Shown piece by piece: positions 10,397 through 17,898 of a DNA stretch of 64,000 bases (its first letter is position 1; every line of letters begins with the position of its first letter). Origin of the DNA: Roseburia sp. (lineage in GTDB: Bacteria; Bacillota; Clostridia; Lachnospirales; Lachnospiraceae). Both the position numbers and the translations under genes were made by a program. The notes under the pieces are model-generated. The model was not told the origin of the DNA. It saw only the letters and a list, made by a program, of their open reading frames with translations, and made no database searches. Location of the stretch: assembly GCA_023664265.1 (NCBI GenBank), contig JAMPFV010000005.1, positions 21,740 through 85,739 on the forward strand. The letters run 5' to 3'.

Positions 10397-11419
10397 TTAA
10401 ATCTCTACAATCCATCCCTCAGGCGCCTCAAGCTGCCCCATCTGGATTCCCGTGAGCGTATCATAGAGCTTCTTGGTAATCGGCCCCATCTGCGCCATTC
10501 CGGAGGGCAGACAGATTTCCTCACCCTTGTTCACAATCTTTCCGACCGGCGAGATAACCGCCGCCGTGCCGCAGAGGCCGCACTCCGCAAAATCCTTCAC
10601 CTCGTCGAACAGAACCTCGCGCTCCTCGACCTCCAGGCCGAGATATTCCTTCGCCACAATCATCAGCGAGCGCCGCGTAATCGACGGCAGAATGCTGCCG
10701 GACTTGGGCGTCACCACCTTATTATCCTTCGTGACAAAAAGGAAGTTGGCCCCGCCGGTCTCCTCAACCCTGGTGCGTGTCGCGGGGTCAAGGTACATAT
10801 TCTCGTCAAAGCCCTCCTCATGCGCGGCCACGATTGCATGAAGGCTCATCGCATAGTTCAGTCCCGCCTTGATATGGCCCGTCCCGTGGGGCGCTGCGCG
10901 GTCAAATTCGCTCACCTTAATCGTAAGCGGCTTCGCGCCTCCCTTGAAGTACGGCCCTACGGGCGTACAGAAAATCCGGAATTGATATTCGTCCGCGGGC
11001 TTCACGCCGATAACGGGATTGCTGCCGAACATGTACGGCCTGATATACAGCGTCGCGCCGGAGCCAAACGGGGGCACATACGCCTCGTTCGCCTTGACAA
11101 CCTGCCTGACCGCCTCGACAAAACGCCCCGCCGGAAGCGTCGGCATCTCCAAACGCTCACAGCTGTCATGCATACGCTGTTCATTCAAATCAGGACGGAA
11201 AACCACCGTCCGCCCATCCTGCGTGGTGTAGGCCTTCAGCCCCTCAAAGCAGGTCTGCGCATACTGCAGAACACCGGCGCACTCGCTCAGCACAATGTTC
11301 GCGTCCTCCGTGAGGCCGCCCTCATCCCAAGCGCCATCCTTGAAATTCGTGACATAACGCTTGTCCGTCTGCCTGTAGCCAAACCCAAGACTTGACCAAT
11401 CCAGATTTTTCTTTTCCAT
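10397..11419 (-). CDS. ilvE: Branched-chain amino acid aminotransferase
   Basis: PLP fold-type IV aminotransferase of 340 residues, interconverting Leu, Ile and Val with their 2-keto acids. Seen: the region GTGHIKAGLNYA with the Schiff-base lysine, the substrate-side motif TRTRVEETGGANFLFV (Glu conserved in BCATs) and the C-terminal CGTAAVISPVG. It is the class II BCAT form with the N-terminal DWSSLGFGY. The open frame runs back to 11488, but the ATG at 11419 has AAGGGAG eight bases upstream and a promoter occupies 11460-11488, so the longer start is excluded. The gene heads a minus-strand run that continues into the DUF5717-like gene. Confidence 0.95.
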   Translation of the reverse strand: MEKKNLDWSSLGFGYRQTDKRYVTNFKDGAWDEGGLTEDANIVLSECAGVLQYAQTCFEGLKAYTTQDGRTVVFRPDLNEQRMHDSCERLEMPTLPAGRFVEAVRQVVKANEAYVPPFGSGATLYIRPYMFGSNPVIGVKPADEYQFRIFCTPVGPYFKGGAKPLTIKVSEFDRAAPHGTGHIKAGLNYAMSLHAIVAAHEEGFDENMYLDPATRTRVEETGGANFLFVTKDNKVVTPKSGSILPSITRRSLMIVAKEYLGLEVEEREVLFDEVKDFAECGLCGTAAVISPVGKIVNKGEEICLPSGMAQMGPITKKLYDTLTGIQMGQLEAPEGWIVEI

Positions 11420-11459
11420 ACTTATGACTCCCTTCCGTTTTCTTCCTTTATTCGATACC

Positions 11460-11488
11460 ATTATCATCCCAAAGCGCGTAAAAGTCAA
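11460..11488 (-). promoter_or_regulatory. Sigma-A type promoter of ilvE
   Basis: Reading the minus strand: TTGACT, a 17-bp spacer, then GATAAT, five of six matches in each box. Expected transcription start is about 30 bases before the ilvE ATG. It also overlaps the end region of the preceding membrane-protein gene's intergenic space, so ilvE can be expressed independently of upstream genes. Confidence 0.7.
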
Positions 11489-11497
11489 TACTGTGTC

Positions 11498-12805
11498 TCA
11501 CCAATATGCCGCAAGAATGACTTCCACGCTGCTGTACAACGCGCAATATTCAAACGTAATCAGAAGCGCTGCCATCGCCAACGACTGCAGGGGCCTCGGG
11601 AAACGGCTCGAGAGCTTCTGCCAGCCTCCCACCACCAGTATTCCCAACGGGATACACATAGGCAGACAGTACCTCCCCTGCGCCTGCATGTCAACAAAAA
11701 ACGAATAGTACATACTCAGCCCGATTGTAATCAGGCACATCAGAACCATGCAGAGATAAAAACATCTCTTCCCGCCGCCCTTGAATATATCCTGCTTCGC
11801 CTTAACAAAATTGCCGGCCAGTCCGATACCGCAGAGGCCCCCCATCCACGCATACATACCGTCCGGCAGCCACAGCGTCTGATAGCCAAAGCCCGCAATA
11901 TAACTGCGGAAGCTGTAATACAGCCACTGACGGTCAACAAGCATCTGTTTGAGCGATTGTCCCATATTATGGGGCGTATCCCTCTGGGAGGGCTTATAGC
12001 CGTCCTGCGCATATTGCTCCCCACAGGCCTGACTGGCGCGCAAGCCCGAAAAATCGCCATCGTAGAGGATTGCATTGCGAATAAACCACCAGCCTGCTAC
12101 GACAAACGCCGCCGCTGCCACCCACACGACGCGAATCAGGATAAACCGCCCTTTATTGTCGATTGTACAATCCTGAAAAACCATCACGACGGAGTACAAC
12201 AGCGCAATCAAAATGACGCCATAACAATTATAATAGGATAACAGGCAGACGCCGATTGAGACTCCGAGCACGCAGCAGCTCTTACAGCTCCACTTTTTAT
12301 CCCTCGCATCCAGCATGTTAAAAATTGTCCATGCCACGGTAAAAATTCCCATGGCATCATTATTTACATAAGAGGAGATAAATATAAACTGCGGCAGGAA
12401 TATGACAATAACGGTTAAAATCTTTGCGTACGGCTCCGGCCAGATGCGCCGCGCGATTCTCATCGTATAATACGCCGTCCCGACCGAAAATAACACGCTG
12501 ACCAGTCTGGCCGCAATGGCAAGACCGGCTTCCCCGGCAATCAGATTGCCGGCCTTCATAAAGACAGCACCGACCATATAGCTCAAAATCGGCGTAAATC
12601 CATAAGAAAGTCCCCAGATGGAATTGCGGATTTCCGCAGCGTCCCCCCGCGGCAGGGTACCATGCCGGTAAATATACTGACAGATCGTATACCGCATCCC
12701 CTCATCCGGCGCATCGTTAAAGGGAATCATATACGCCCAGAGCAACGCCGACAGAAAGAACCCTCCAAGCAAAGCGGTGTAGACGATTCGATCATTCCTT
12801 TGCAT
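11498..12805 (-). CDS. Polytopic membrane protein, GT-C/DUF2142-like
   Basis: A 435-residue integral membrane protein with about ten hydrophobic segments. After the first TM helix an acidic loop reads MIPFNDAPDEGMRY, which fits the first extracytoplasmic loop Asp/Glu motif of GT-C glycosyltransferases and of the DUF2142 family; a later loop contains SSYVNNDAMG, another usual GT-C feature. These enzymes move sugars from lipid-phosphate donors on the outer face (family knowledge). The ATG at 12805 with GGAGGAAA upstream is preferred to the longer frame to 12859. It overlaps the end of the upstream 247-residue gene by 14 bp, so the two are likely coupled. Acceptor unknown. Confidence 0.75.
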   Translation of the reverse strand: MQRNDRIVYTALLGGFFLSALLWAYMIPFNDAPDEGMRYTICQYIYRHGTLPRGDAAEIRNSIWGLSYGFTPILSYMVGAVFMKAGNLIAGEAGLAIAARLVSVLFSVGTAYYTMRIARRIWPEPYAKILTVIVIFLPQFIFISSYVNNDAMGIFTVAWTIFNMLDARDKKWSCKSCCVLGVSIGVCLLSYYNCYGVILIALLYSVVMVFQDCTIDNKGRFILIRVVWVAAAAFVVAGWWFIRNAILYDGDFSGLRASQACGEQYAQDGYKPSQRDTPHNMGQSLKQMLVDRQWLYYSFRSYIAGFGYQTLWLPDGMYAWMGGLCGIGLAGNFVKAKQDIFKGGGKRCFYLCMVLMCLITIGLSMYYSFFVDMQAQGRYCLPMCIPLGILVVGGWQKLSSRFPRPLQSLAMAALLITFEYCALYSSVEVILAAYW

Positions 12806-13535
12806 AGCCGTTTCCTCCAAGATTGATGAAAATAATGCCGACCGTAAGGAACAGCTCAAGCATAAAAACCATCACGGCAATCCCCCCGGATGCGATTATG
12901 TATGCCTTGAAAGCCCAATACTGCAGAATTGCAAAGGCGACAGCCTTCGCGACGCTCCCCGGCCACGAGCAGTTCCGTTTCGACAAGGCTCCGGCCAACA
13001 GCAGATCAAACAACAGCATCAGGGCGGCGTGAGGGACAAGAAAGCCTCCGGCGCCCTTGTCCGCATAGTTTATCAAAACCGCCTCCGGCCACACTGCCGC
13101 CCCCTCATCCAAATCCTCAAAATCCAGACGAACCGTCCGCACAAGCCGCCGGACATTCAGCGTAATCCCGCCTGTATCCGTAACAGCCGCCGCCGTTTTA
13201 TGGTTCTCCGTATACCCGCTGCCCGTGTCATAATAGCAGACGACCCGGCCGATGCCCTCCACCGCCCGCCATTGTACCGTTATATCCTCTATAATCCCTC
13301 GCGGACAGTCCAACACCAGATAAGGATCCCTTCCCGTTACGACAAGCGCCTGATCCTGCCACGTCAGGTCGTGACCGGTTCCCTCTTTCATATGTTCCGC
13401 TGAAACGATACAGAGTTTCTCCGAGGGCTCTGTCAATGTCGTGTACATCACGAAAATCCATAAGCCCTCCAATAGGCATACCAATAGGCATAACAAAACA
13501 AAGGCAGCGGAATATCGTTTGTTTTTCCGGTTCAT
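12792..13535 (-). CDS. Small membrane protein coupled to GT-C-like gene
   Basis: A 247-residue protein. An N-terminal hydrophobic segment (residues about 8-30) precedes an extracytoplasmic domain of about 120 residues with beta character. Three more hydrophobic segments follow (about 167-185, 195-215, 220-240). I do not recognise the family. The stop overlaps the start of the GT-C-like protein by 14 bp, and its own ATG has GGAAGGG upstream. A joint role in polysaccharide or lipid-linked sugar transfer is inferred only from this coupling. Confidence 0.7.
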   Translation of the reverse strand: MNRKNKRYSAAFVLLCLLVCLLEGLWIFVMYTTLTEPSEKLCIVSAEHMKEGTGHDLTWQDQALVVTGRDPYLVLDCPRGIIEDITVQWRAVEGIGRVVCYYDTGSGYTENHKTAAAVTDTGGITLNVRRLVRTVRLDFEDLDEGAAVWPEAVLINYADKGAGGFLVPHAALMLLFDLLLAGALSKRNCSWPGSVAKAVAFAILQYWAFKAYIIASGGIAVMVFMLELFLTVGIIFINLGGNGYAKE

Positions 13536-13570
13536 TTTTTCCCTTCCATTCCATTCCTCTTAACTTCCAT

Positions 13571-13590
13571 AAAATTCCGCCAACGCGGAA
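13571..13590 (-). terminator. Intrinsic terminator after the MBL nuclease gene
   Basis: On the minus strand a hairpin TTCCGC-GTTG-GCGGAA is followed by TTTTAT, three bases after the stop of the metallo-beta-lactamase gene. The stem is only 6 bp, so efficiency is uncertain. Confidence 0.5.
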
Positions 13591-13593
13591 GCG

Positions 13594-15192
13594 CTACAGA
13601 TCCCACTTATCGGCAAGGGAATTAATCTGGTCGGCAAACCGGGCCAAATCCTTATTGCTTCCTCCCTCATTCTTACGGATAACCGCAAGCAGCCGCTGTC
13701 CGGCAGCCAAAAGCCTTGCAAATATATCCGCCGCCACATGAGCGCGCTTCCTGATGAGCACAGGCGCCGCTTCGCATTCTATAGCGCCCGTTATTAAATC
13801 GACTCTTGTGCCGGAATACGGCGCATATGCGTTGTGGCCGTACTCGTTTCGCAGACAGTCCGCAAATAAATTACAGGTGCTGTCCTCCCCGTGTACAAGG
13901 AATACATACGCCGGCTTTGTCTCAAACGCATTCACCCACTCAATCAATCCGTTTTTGTCCGCATGGCCGCTCATCCCGGGCAGCTGCTTAATCTGCGCCC
14001 TGACCTCAACCGTCTCGCCGAAGAGCTTCACCTCGTCGGTTCCCTCCACAAGGATACGCCCCAGCGTTCCCGCCGCCTGATACCCGACAAACAGAATGGT
14101 GCTCTCCCGCCGCCACAGATTATGCTTGAGGTGATGCCGGATACGCCCCGCCTCGCACATGCCGCTCGCCGATATGATAACCTTCGGCGTATCGTCAAAG
14201 TTAATCTGCTTGGACTCCTCGCTTGTGATGGCAAGCTTCAATCCAGGAAAATTGATCGGGTTGATGCCATGGCGCACCAGCTCCATCGCCTCCTCGTCAA
14301 AGCAGGTGTATATATTCTTCTGAAAAACGCCCGTCGCCTCCACCGCCAGCGGACTGTCCACAAACACCTCGAATCGCGGAAAATCGGGGACAAGGTTATC
14401 CGCCTTGATTTTTCTTATGAAATACAGGATCTCCTGCGTCCTGCCCACCGCAAAGGAAGGGATTACCACGTTGCCGCCCCGCGCAAAGGTCTCCGAAATC
14501 ACCTGTGCCAGGTCCTCGACGTAATGCGGCGTTGTCACGCCATGCAGCCGGTTCCCGTAGGTGGACTCCATAACCACATAATCCGCCTGCGCGGTATAAA
14601 TCGGGTCCTTTATCAGAGGCTGGTTCTTGTTGCCGATGTCGCCCGAAAATACGAGCTTCTTGGTCACATCGCCCTCCGTGAGCCAGACCTCGATGCTCGC
14701 GGAGCCGAGCAGATGTCCGATGTCCGTGAACTTGATGGAAATGCCCTCACAGACCTGTATGATACTGTTATAGGAGCAGGGAACAATGCTCCGGATAACG
14801 CCGTCCGCATCCTCCATTGTATATAGCGGCTCCATCGCCTGTATGCCCGAATTGCGCTTCGCCTTCCGATTCTTCCACTCTGCCTCCTGCATCTGTATGT
14901 GCGCACAGTCACGGAGCATGATGGAGCACAAATCCGCCGACGCCTCGGTCGTGTAGACCTGCCCGCGAAAGCCCCTCGCGTATATCAGCGGCAGATTTCC
15001 CGAGTGGTCTATATGCGCATGTGTCAGAAATACATAGTCCAGCTGCGCCTCCTCTACCGGAATGTCGCAACACTCAAAAGGATTTGCGCCCTGCTGCATC
15101 CCACAGTCAACCAGTATGTTCTTCCCGCAGGCCTGTATGAAATGACAGCTTCCGGTCACCTGATGGTCAGCTCCCACAAAAGTTAATTTCAT
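13594..15192 (-). CDS. Beta-CASP metallo-beta-lactamase RNase-like protein
   Basis: A 532-residue MBL-fold hydrolase of the RNA-processing (CPSF/RNase J-like) group. Zinc-binding motif FLTHAHIDHSGN near residue 60; further metal ligands are in DIGHLLGSASIE and VFSGDIGN. Beta-CASP segments are seen at VIPSFAVGRTQE, DSPLAVEATGVF and SASGMCEAGRIRHHL; the C-terminal RMMBL motif is PGMSGHADKNGLIEW. A tail of about 60 residues follows, lacking a clear domain. Homologues such as YsH1/YpdA-type proteins process RNA, but many remain untested. SD GGAGGGAG precedes the ATG. It is transcribed divergently from the GH31 gene, from a 188-bp shared intergenic region. Confidence 0.9.
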   Translation of the reverse strand: MKLTFVGADHQVTGSCHFIQACGKNILVDCGMQQGANPFECCDIPVEEAQLDYVFLTHAHIDHSGNLPLIYARGFRGQVYTTEASADLCSIMLRDCAHIQMQEAEWKNRKAKRNSGIQAMEPLYTMEDADGVIRSIVPCSYNSIIQVCEGISIKFTDIGHLLGSASIEVWLTEGDVTKKLVFSGDIGNKNQPLIKDPIYTAQADYVVMESTYGNRLHGVTTPHYVEDLAQVISETFARGGNVVIPSFAVGRTQEILYFIRKIKADNLVPDFPRFEVFVDSPLAVEATGVFQKNIYTCFDEEAMELVRHGINPINFPGLKLAITSEESKQINFDDTPKVIISASGMCEAGRIRHHLKHNLWRRESTILFVGYQAAGTLGRILVEGTDEVKLFGETVEVRAQIKQLPGMSGHADKNGLIEWVNAFETKPAYVFLVHGEDSTCNLFADCLRNEYGHNAYAPYSGTRVDLITGAIECEAAPVLIRKRAHVAADIFARLLAAGQRLLAVIRKNEGGSNKDLARFADQINSLADKWDL

Positions 15193-15296
15193 AGAACTCC
15201 CTCCTTCACTCTGGTATTTATAATCATTTTACCACAGTTTCTAAAAAAAGTATTATAAAATGTATCTATTTTTTACATTCTCTTTTGCAGGACCCA

Positions 15297-15305
15297 TGAT
15301 ATAAT
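15297..15305 (+). promoter_or_regulatory. Extended -10 promoter of the alpha-xylosidase gene
   Basis: TG-A-TATAAT on the plus strand, 75 bp before the GH31 start. No good -35 box at 17 bp, as is common for extended -10 promoters. A 7-bp inverted repeat (GCATCGG at 15318-15324, CCGATGC at 15358-15364) lies between the promoter and the gene and could be an operator or leader hairpin; that part is speculative. Confidence 0.5.
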
Positions 15306-15380
15306 GTTTGGTGTGCGGCATCGGGCACCGTGATGTAACAAAATTGTGACAATAAGTCCGATGCAGAAATGAGGTAAAGG

Positions 15381-17720
15381 ATGAAATTCAGTAACGGCTG
15401 CTGGCTTCAGCAGGAGGGCTGTGAATGCTTCGCGCCACAGCAGGCTTATTTTACAAGAGTGGAAAACACCCGGGTAACCATCTGTGCTCCGACCGCCCGT
15501 ATCGGCCATCGCGGTGATACGCTTGGCGGAGTCAACCTGACGCTTGTCATCACGTCCCCGATGGAGGAGGTGCTTCGCGTTCAGGTCTGGCATCATTTAG
15601 GCGCGGTTGGCACCGCTCCCGCCTTTGAAATCAAGGCGGACGAGCTTCCTTTGGCTGTCGAGGAGAACGATGCCCGTATCCTTATCCGAAGCGGCTCTCT
15701 TGCTCTTGAAATCGGCAAGGACAACTGGTACATGAAATATACACGAAACGGACGGCTTGTCACGGAGTCCAAGGGACGCGATCTGGCCCTGATGAAGACG
15801 GACTGGAAGGGGCTTGCCTATGACAGGGGGGATAACGAGAACACCTATATGCGCCAACAGCTCAGCGTCGGCGTGGGTGAGCTGTTATACGGTCTCGGCG
15901 AGCGCTTTACGCCGTTTGTCAAAAACGGACAGAGCGTTGAGATTTGGAACGCGGACGGCGGAACCAGCACCGAACAGTGCTATAAGAACATTCCTTTCTA
16001 TATTTCCAACAAGGGCTACGGAATATTTGTCAACCATCCCGAGAAGGTGGAGTTTGAGCTGTGCACGGAAATGGTCACCAAGGCCGAGTTTTCCGTGGAA
16101 GGTACATACCTCGACTGGTTCCTCATCAACGGCCCCGAGATGAAGGACGTTTTGAGGCGTTATACAGACATTACGGGGAAACCAGGACTTCCCGCGCCTT
16201 GGACTTTCGGTCTGTGGCTGTCCACCTCATTTACCACCGACTATGACGAGAAAACCGTTATGAGCTTCGTGGACGGTATGCTTGACCGCGGAATCCCGCT
16301 CAGAACCTTTCATTTCGACTGCTTCTGGATGAAGGAATTTCACTGGAGCGACTTCCTCTGGGACAGCCGCGTATTCCCCGACCCTGCGGGAATGCTCGGG
16401 CGCATCAAGGCAAAGGGGCTGAATATCTGCGTATGGATCAACTCCTATATCGGTCAGGAATCCGTATTGTTCCGTGAAGGTATGGAAAAGGGATACTTTA
16501 TCAAACGCCCGAACGGACAGGTATGGCAGTGGGATATGTGGCAGCCCGGCATGGCAATTGTCGATTTCACCAATCCGGCGGCGTGGACGTGGTTCCAAGA
16601 TAAGCTTGAGGCGCTTCTCGACATGGGCGTCGACTGCTTTAAGACCGACTTTGGCGAGCGCATCCCGACCGAAGCAGTCTATTATGACGGCTCCGATCCG
16701 AAAAAAATGCACAATTACTACACTTATCTGTACAACAAATGTGTGTATGAGCTTCTCGAGCGCAAGCGCGGCAAGGGACAGGCAGTGCTGTTCGCACGCT
16801 CCGCGACCGTCGGCGGCCAGAAATTCCCCGTCCACTGGGGCGGCGACTGCTGGTCCGACTACGAGTCCATGGAGGAGAGCCTGCGCGGCGGACTATCGCT
16901 GTGTATGTCGGGCTTCGGCTTCTGGGCGCACGACATTGGCGGCTTTGAGCACACTTCCACCGCGGACGTGTACAAGCGCTGGGTGGCTTTCGGCCTGCTC
17001 TCCTCCCACAGCAGACTGCACGGAAGCCAGTCCTACCGCGTCCCGTGGCTCTATGATGAGGAGGCCGTGGACGTTGTCCGGTTCTTCACCCGCCTGAAGG
17101 CAAAACTGATGCCATACCTCTACACGGCGGCGGTTACGGCAGCGACGGAGGGCATCCCGACCATGCGGAGTATGGTACTGGAGTTCACAAAGGACAGGAC
17201 CTGCCACTATCTGGACAAACAATATATGCTTGGCGACAGCTTTCTGGTCGCGCCCATCTTCAATGAGGAAAGCCGCGCTGAATACTATCTGCCAAACGGC
17301 GTCTGGACAAGCTTCTTCACCGGACGGGAGTACAAGGGCGGCACATGGATAGAGGAAACGCACGACTACCTGAGCATCCCGCTTATGGTGCGCGAAAACT
17401 CCATTATCGCCATCGGCTCCCACGACGACAGGCCGGATTACGACTACGCGGAAAACTGCGAGCTGCGCGTATACGCGATATACGACGGCGTCACGCTTGA
17501 GACGAAGGTTTACGGCTTGGATAATACCGTAACGCTCTCCGCAACCGTGAAGCGGCAGGGCAACACTATCCGGGCGAATGTGGAGAGCGGCAGACCGTAC
17601 ACTATCCGCATGGTCAATCTGCACGCATCAGGTGTCAGAAACGGCACCGTCACGGCGGATGGAAACGACTCCGTTATCACACCGGAGAATGGAACGGCGG
17701 AGCTGGAGATAAGCTTTTAA
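15381..17720 (+). CDS. yicI: GH31 alpha-xylosidase (YicI-like)
   Basis: A 779-residue glycoside hydrolase family 31 enzyme releasing alpha-xylose from isoprimeverose-type units. The nucleophile motif is CFKTDFGERIP with Asp423, and the acid/base lies in HWGGDCWSDYES at Asp489; both sit exactly seven residues after E. coli YicI Asp416 and Asp482, and the KTDFGE form is the one typical of alpha-xylosidases rather than alpha-glucosidases. No signal peptide, so it is cytoplasmic. SD GAGGTAAAGG precedes the ATG. It is the only plus-strand enzyme in the first 20 kb and converges on the GH95 gene. The xyloglucan link is inferred from that neighbour; no transporter is visible in the window. Confidence 0.92.
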   Translation: MKFSNGCWLQQEGCECFAPQQAYFTRVENTRVTICAPTARIGHRGDTLGGVNLTLVITSPMEEVLRVQVWHHLGAVGTAPAFEIKADELPLAVEENDARILIRSGSLALEIGKDNWYMKYTRNGRLVTESKGRDLALMKTDWKGLAYDRGDNENTYMRQQLSVGVGELLYGLGERFTPFVKNGQSVEIWNADGGTSTEQCYKNIPFYISNKGYGIFVNHPEKVEFELCTEMVTKAEFSVEGTYLDWFLINGPEMKDVLRRYTDITGKPGLPAPWTFGLWLSTSFTTDYDEKTVMSFVDGMLDRGIPLRTFHFDCFWMKEFHWSDFLWDSRVFPDPAGMLGRIKAKGLNICVWINSYIGQESVLFREGMEKGYFIKRPNGQVWQWDMWQPGMAIVDFTNPAAWTWFQDKLEALLDMGVDCFKTDFGERIPTEAVYYDGSDPKKMHNYYTYLYNKCVYELLERKRGKGQAVLFARSATVGGQKFPVHWGGDCWSDYESMEESLRGGLSLCMSGFGFWAHDIGGFEHTSTADVYKRWVAFGLLSSHSRLHGSQSYRVPWLYDEEAVDVVRFFTRLKAKLMPYLYTAAVTAATEGIPTMRSMVLEFTKDRTCHYLDKQYMLGDSFLVAPIFNEESRAEYYLPNGVWTSFFTGREYKGGTWIEETHDYLSIPLMVRENSIIAIGSHDDRPDYDYAENCELRVYAIYDGVTLETKVYGLDNTVTLSATVKRQGNTIRANVESGRPYTIRMVNLHASGVRNGTVTADGNDSVITPENGTAELEISF

Positions 17721-17843
17721 GGGATAAAAAGGATTCGCCATCCATGGCTCAGGGTGGGCTTTGCGGATCTCCATGTCCACAATCGCTGTATCCTTACGGA
17801 TGGTTAAGAGAATGCTCTATATTGCAGCAATTTTATATAACGC

Positions 17844-17880
17844 AAAAGCAGAATGCCGGTTATTTGGCATTCTGCTTTTT
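17844..17880. terminator. Bidirectional terminator between GH31 and GH95 genes
   Basis: A perfect 14-bp stem (AAAAGCAGAATGCC pairing with GGCATTCTGCTTTT) with an 8-base loop, A-run on the left and T-run on the right, so it can stop transcription from both converging genes. It lies 123 bp after the GH31 stop and 19 bp from the GH95 stop. Confidence 0.9.
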
Positions 17881-17898
17881 CATTGCACGGATAAAGAT

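Noticed and set aside
15318..15364. 7-bp inverted repeat as an operator for the GH31 gene
   Set aside because: Too short with a 33-base spacer; mentioned only as a possibility with the promoter.
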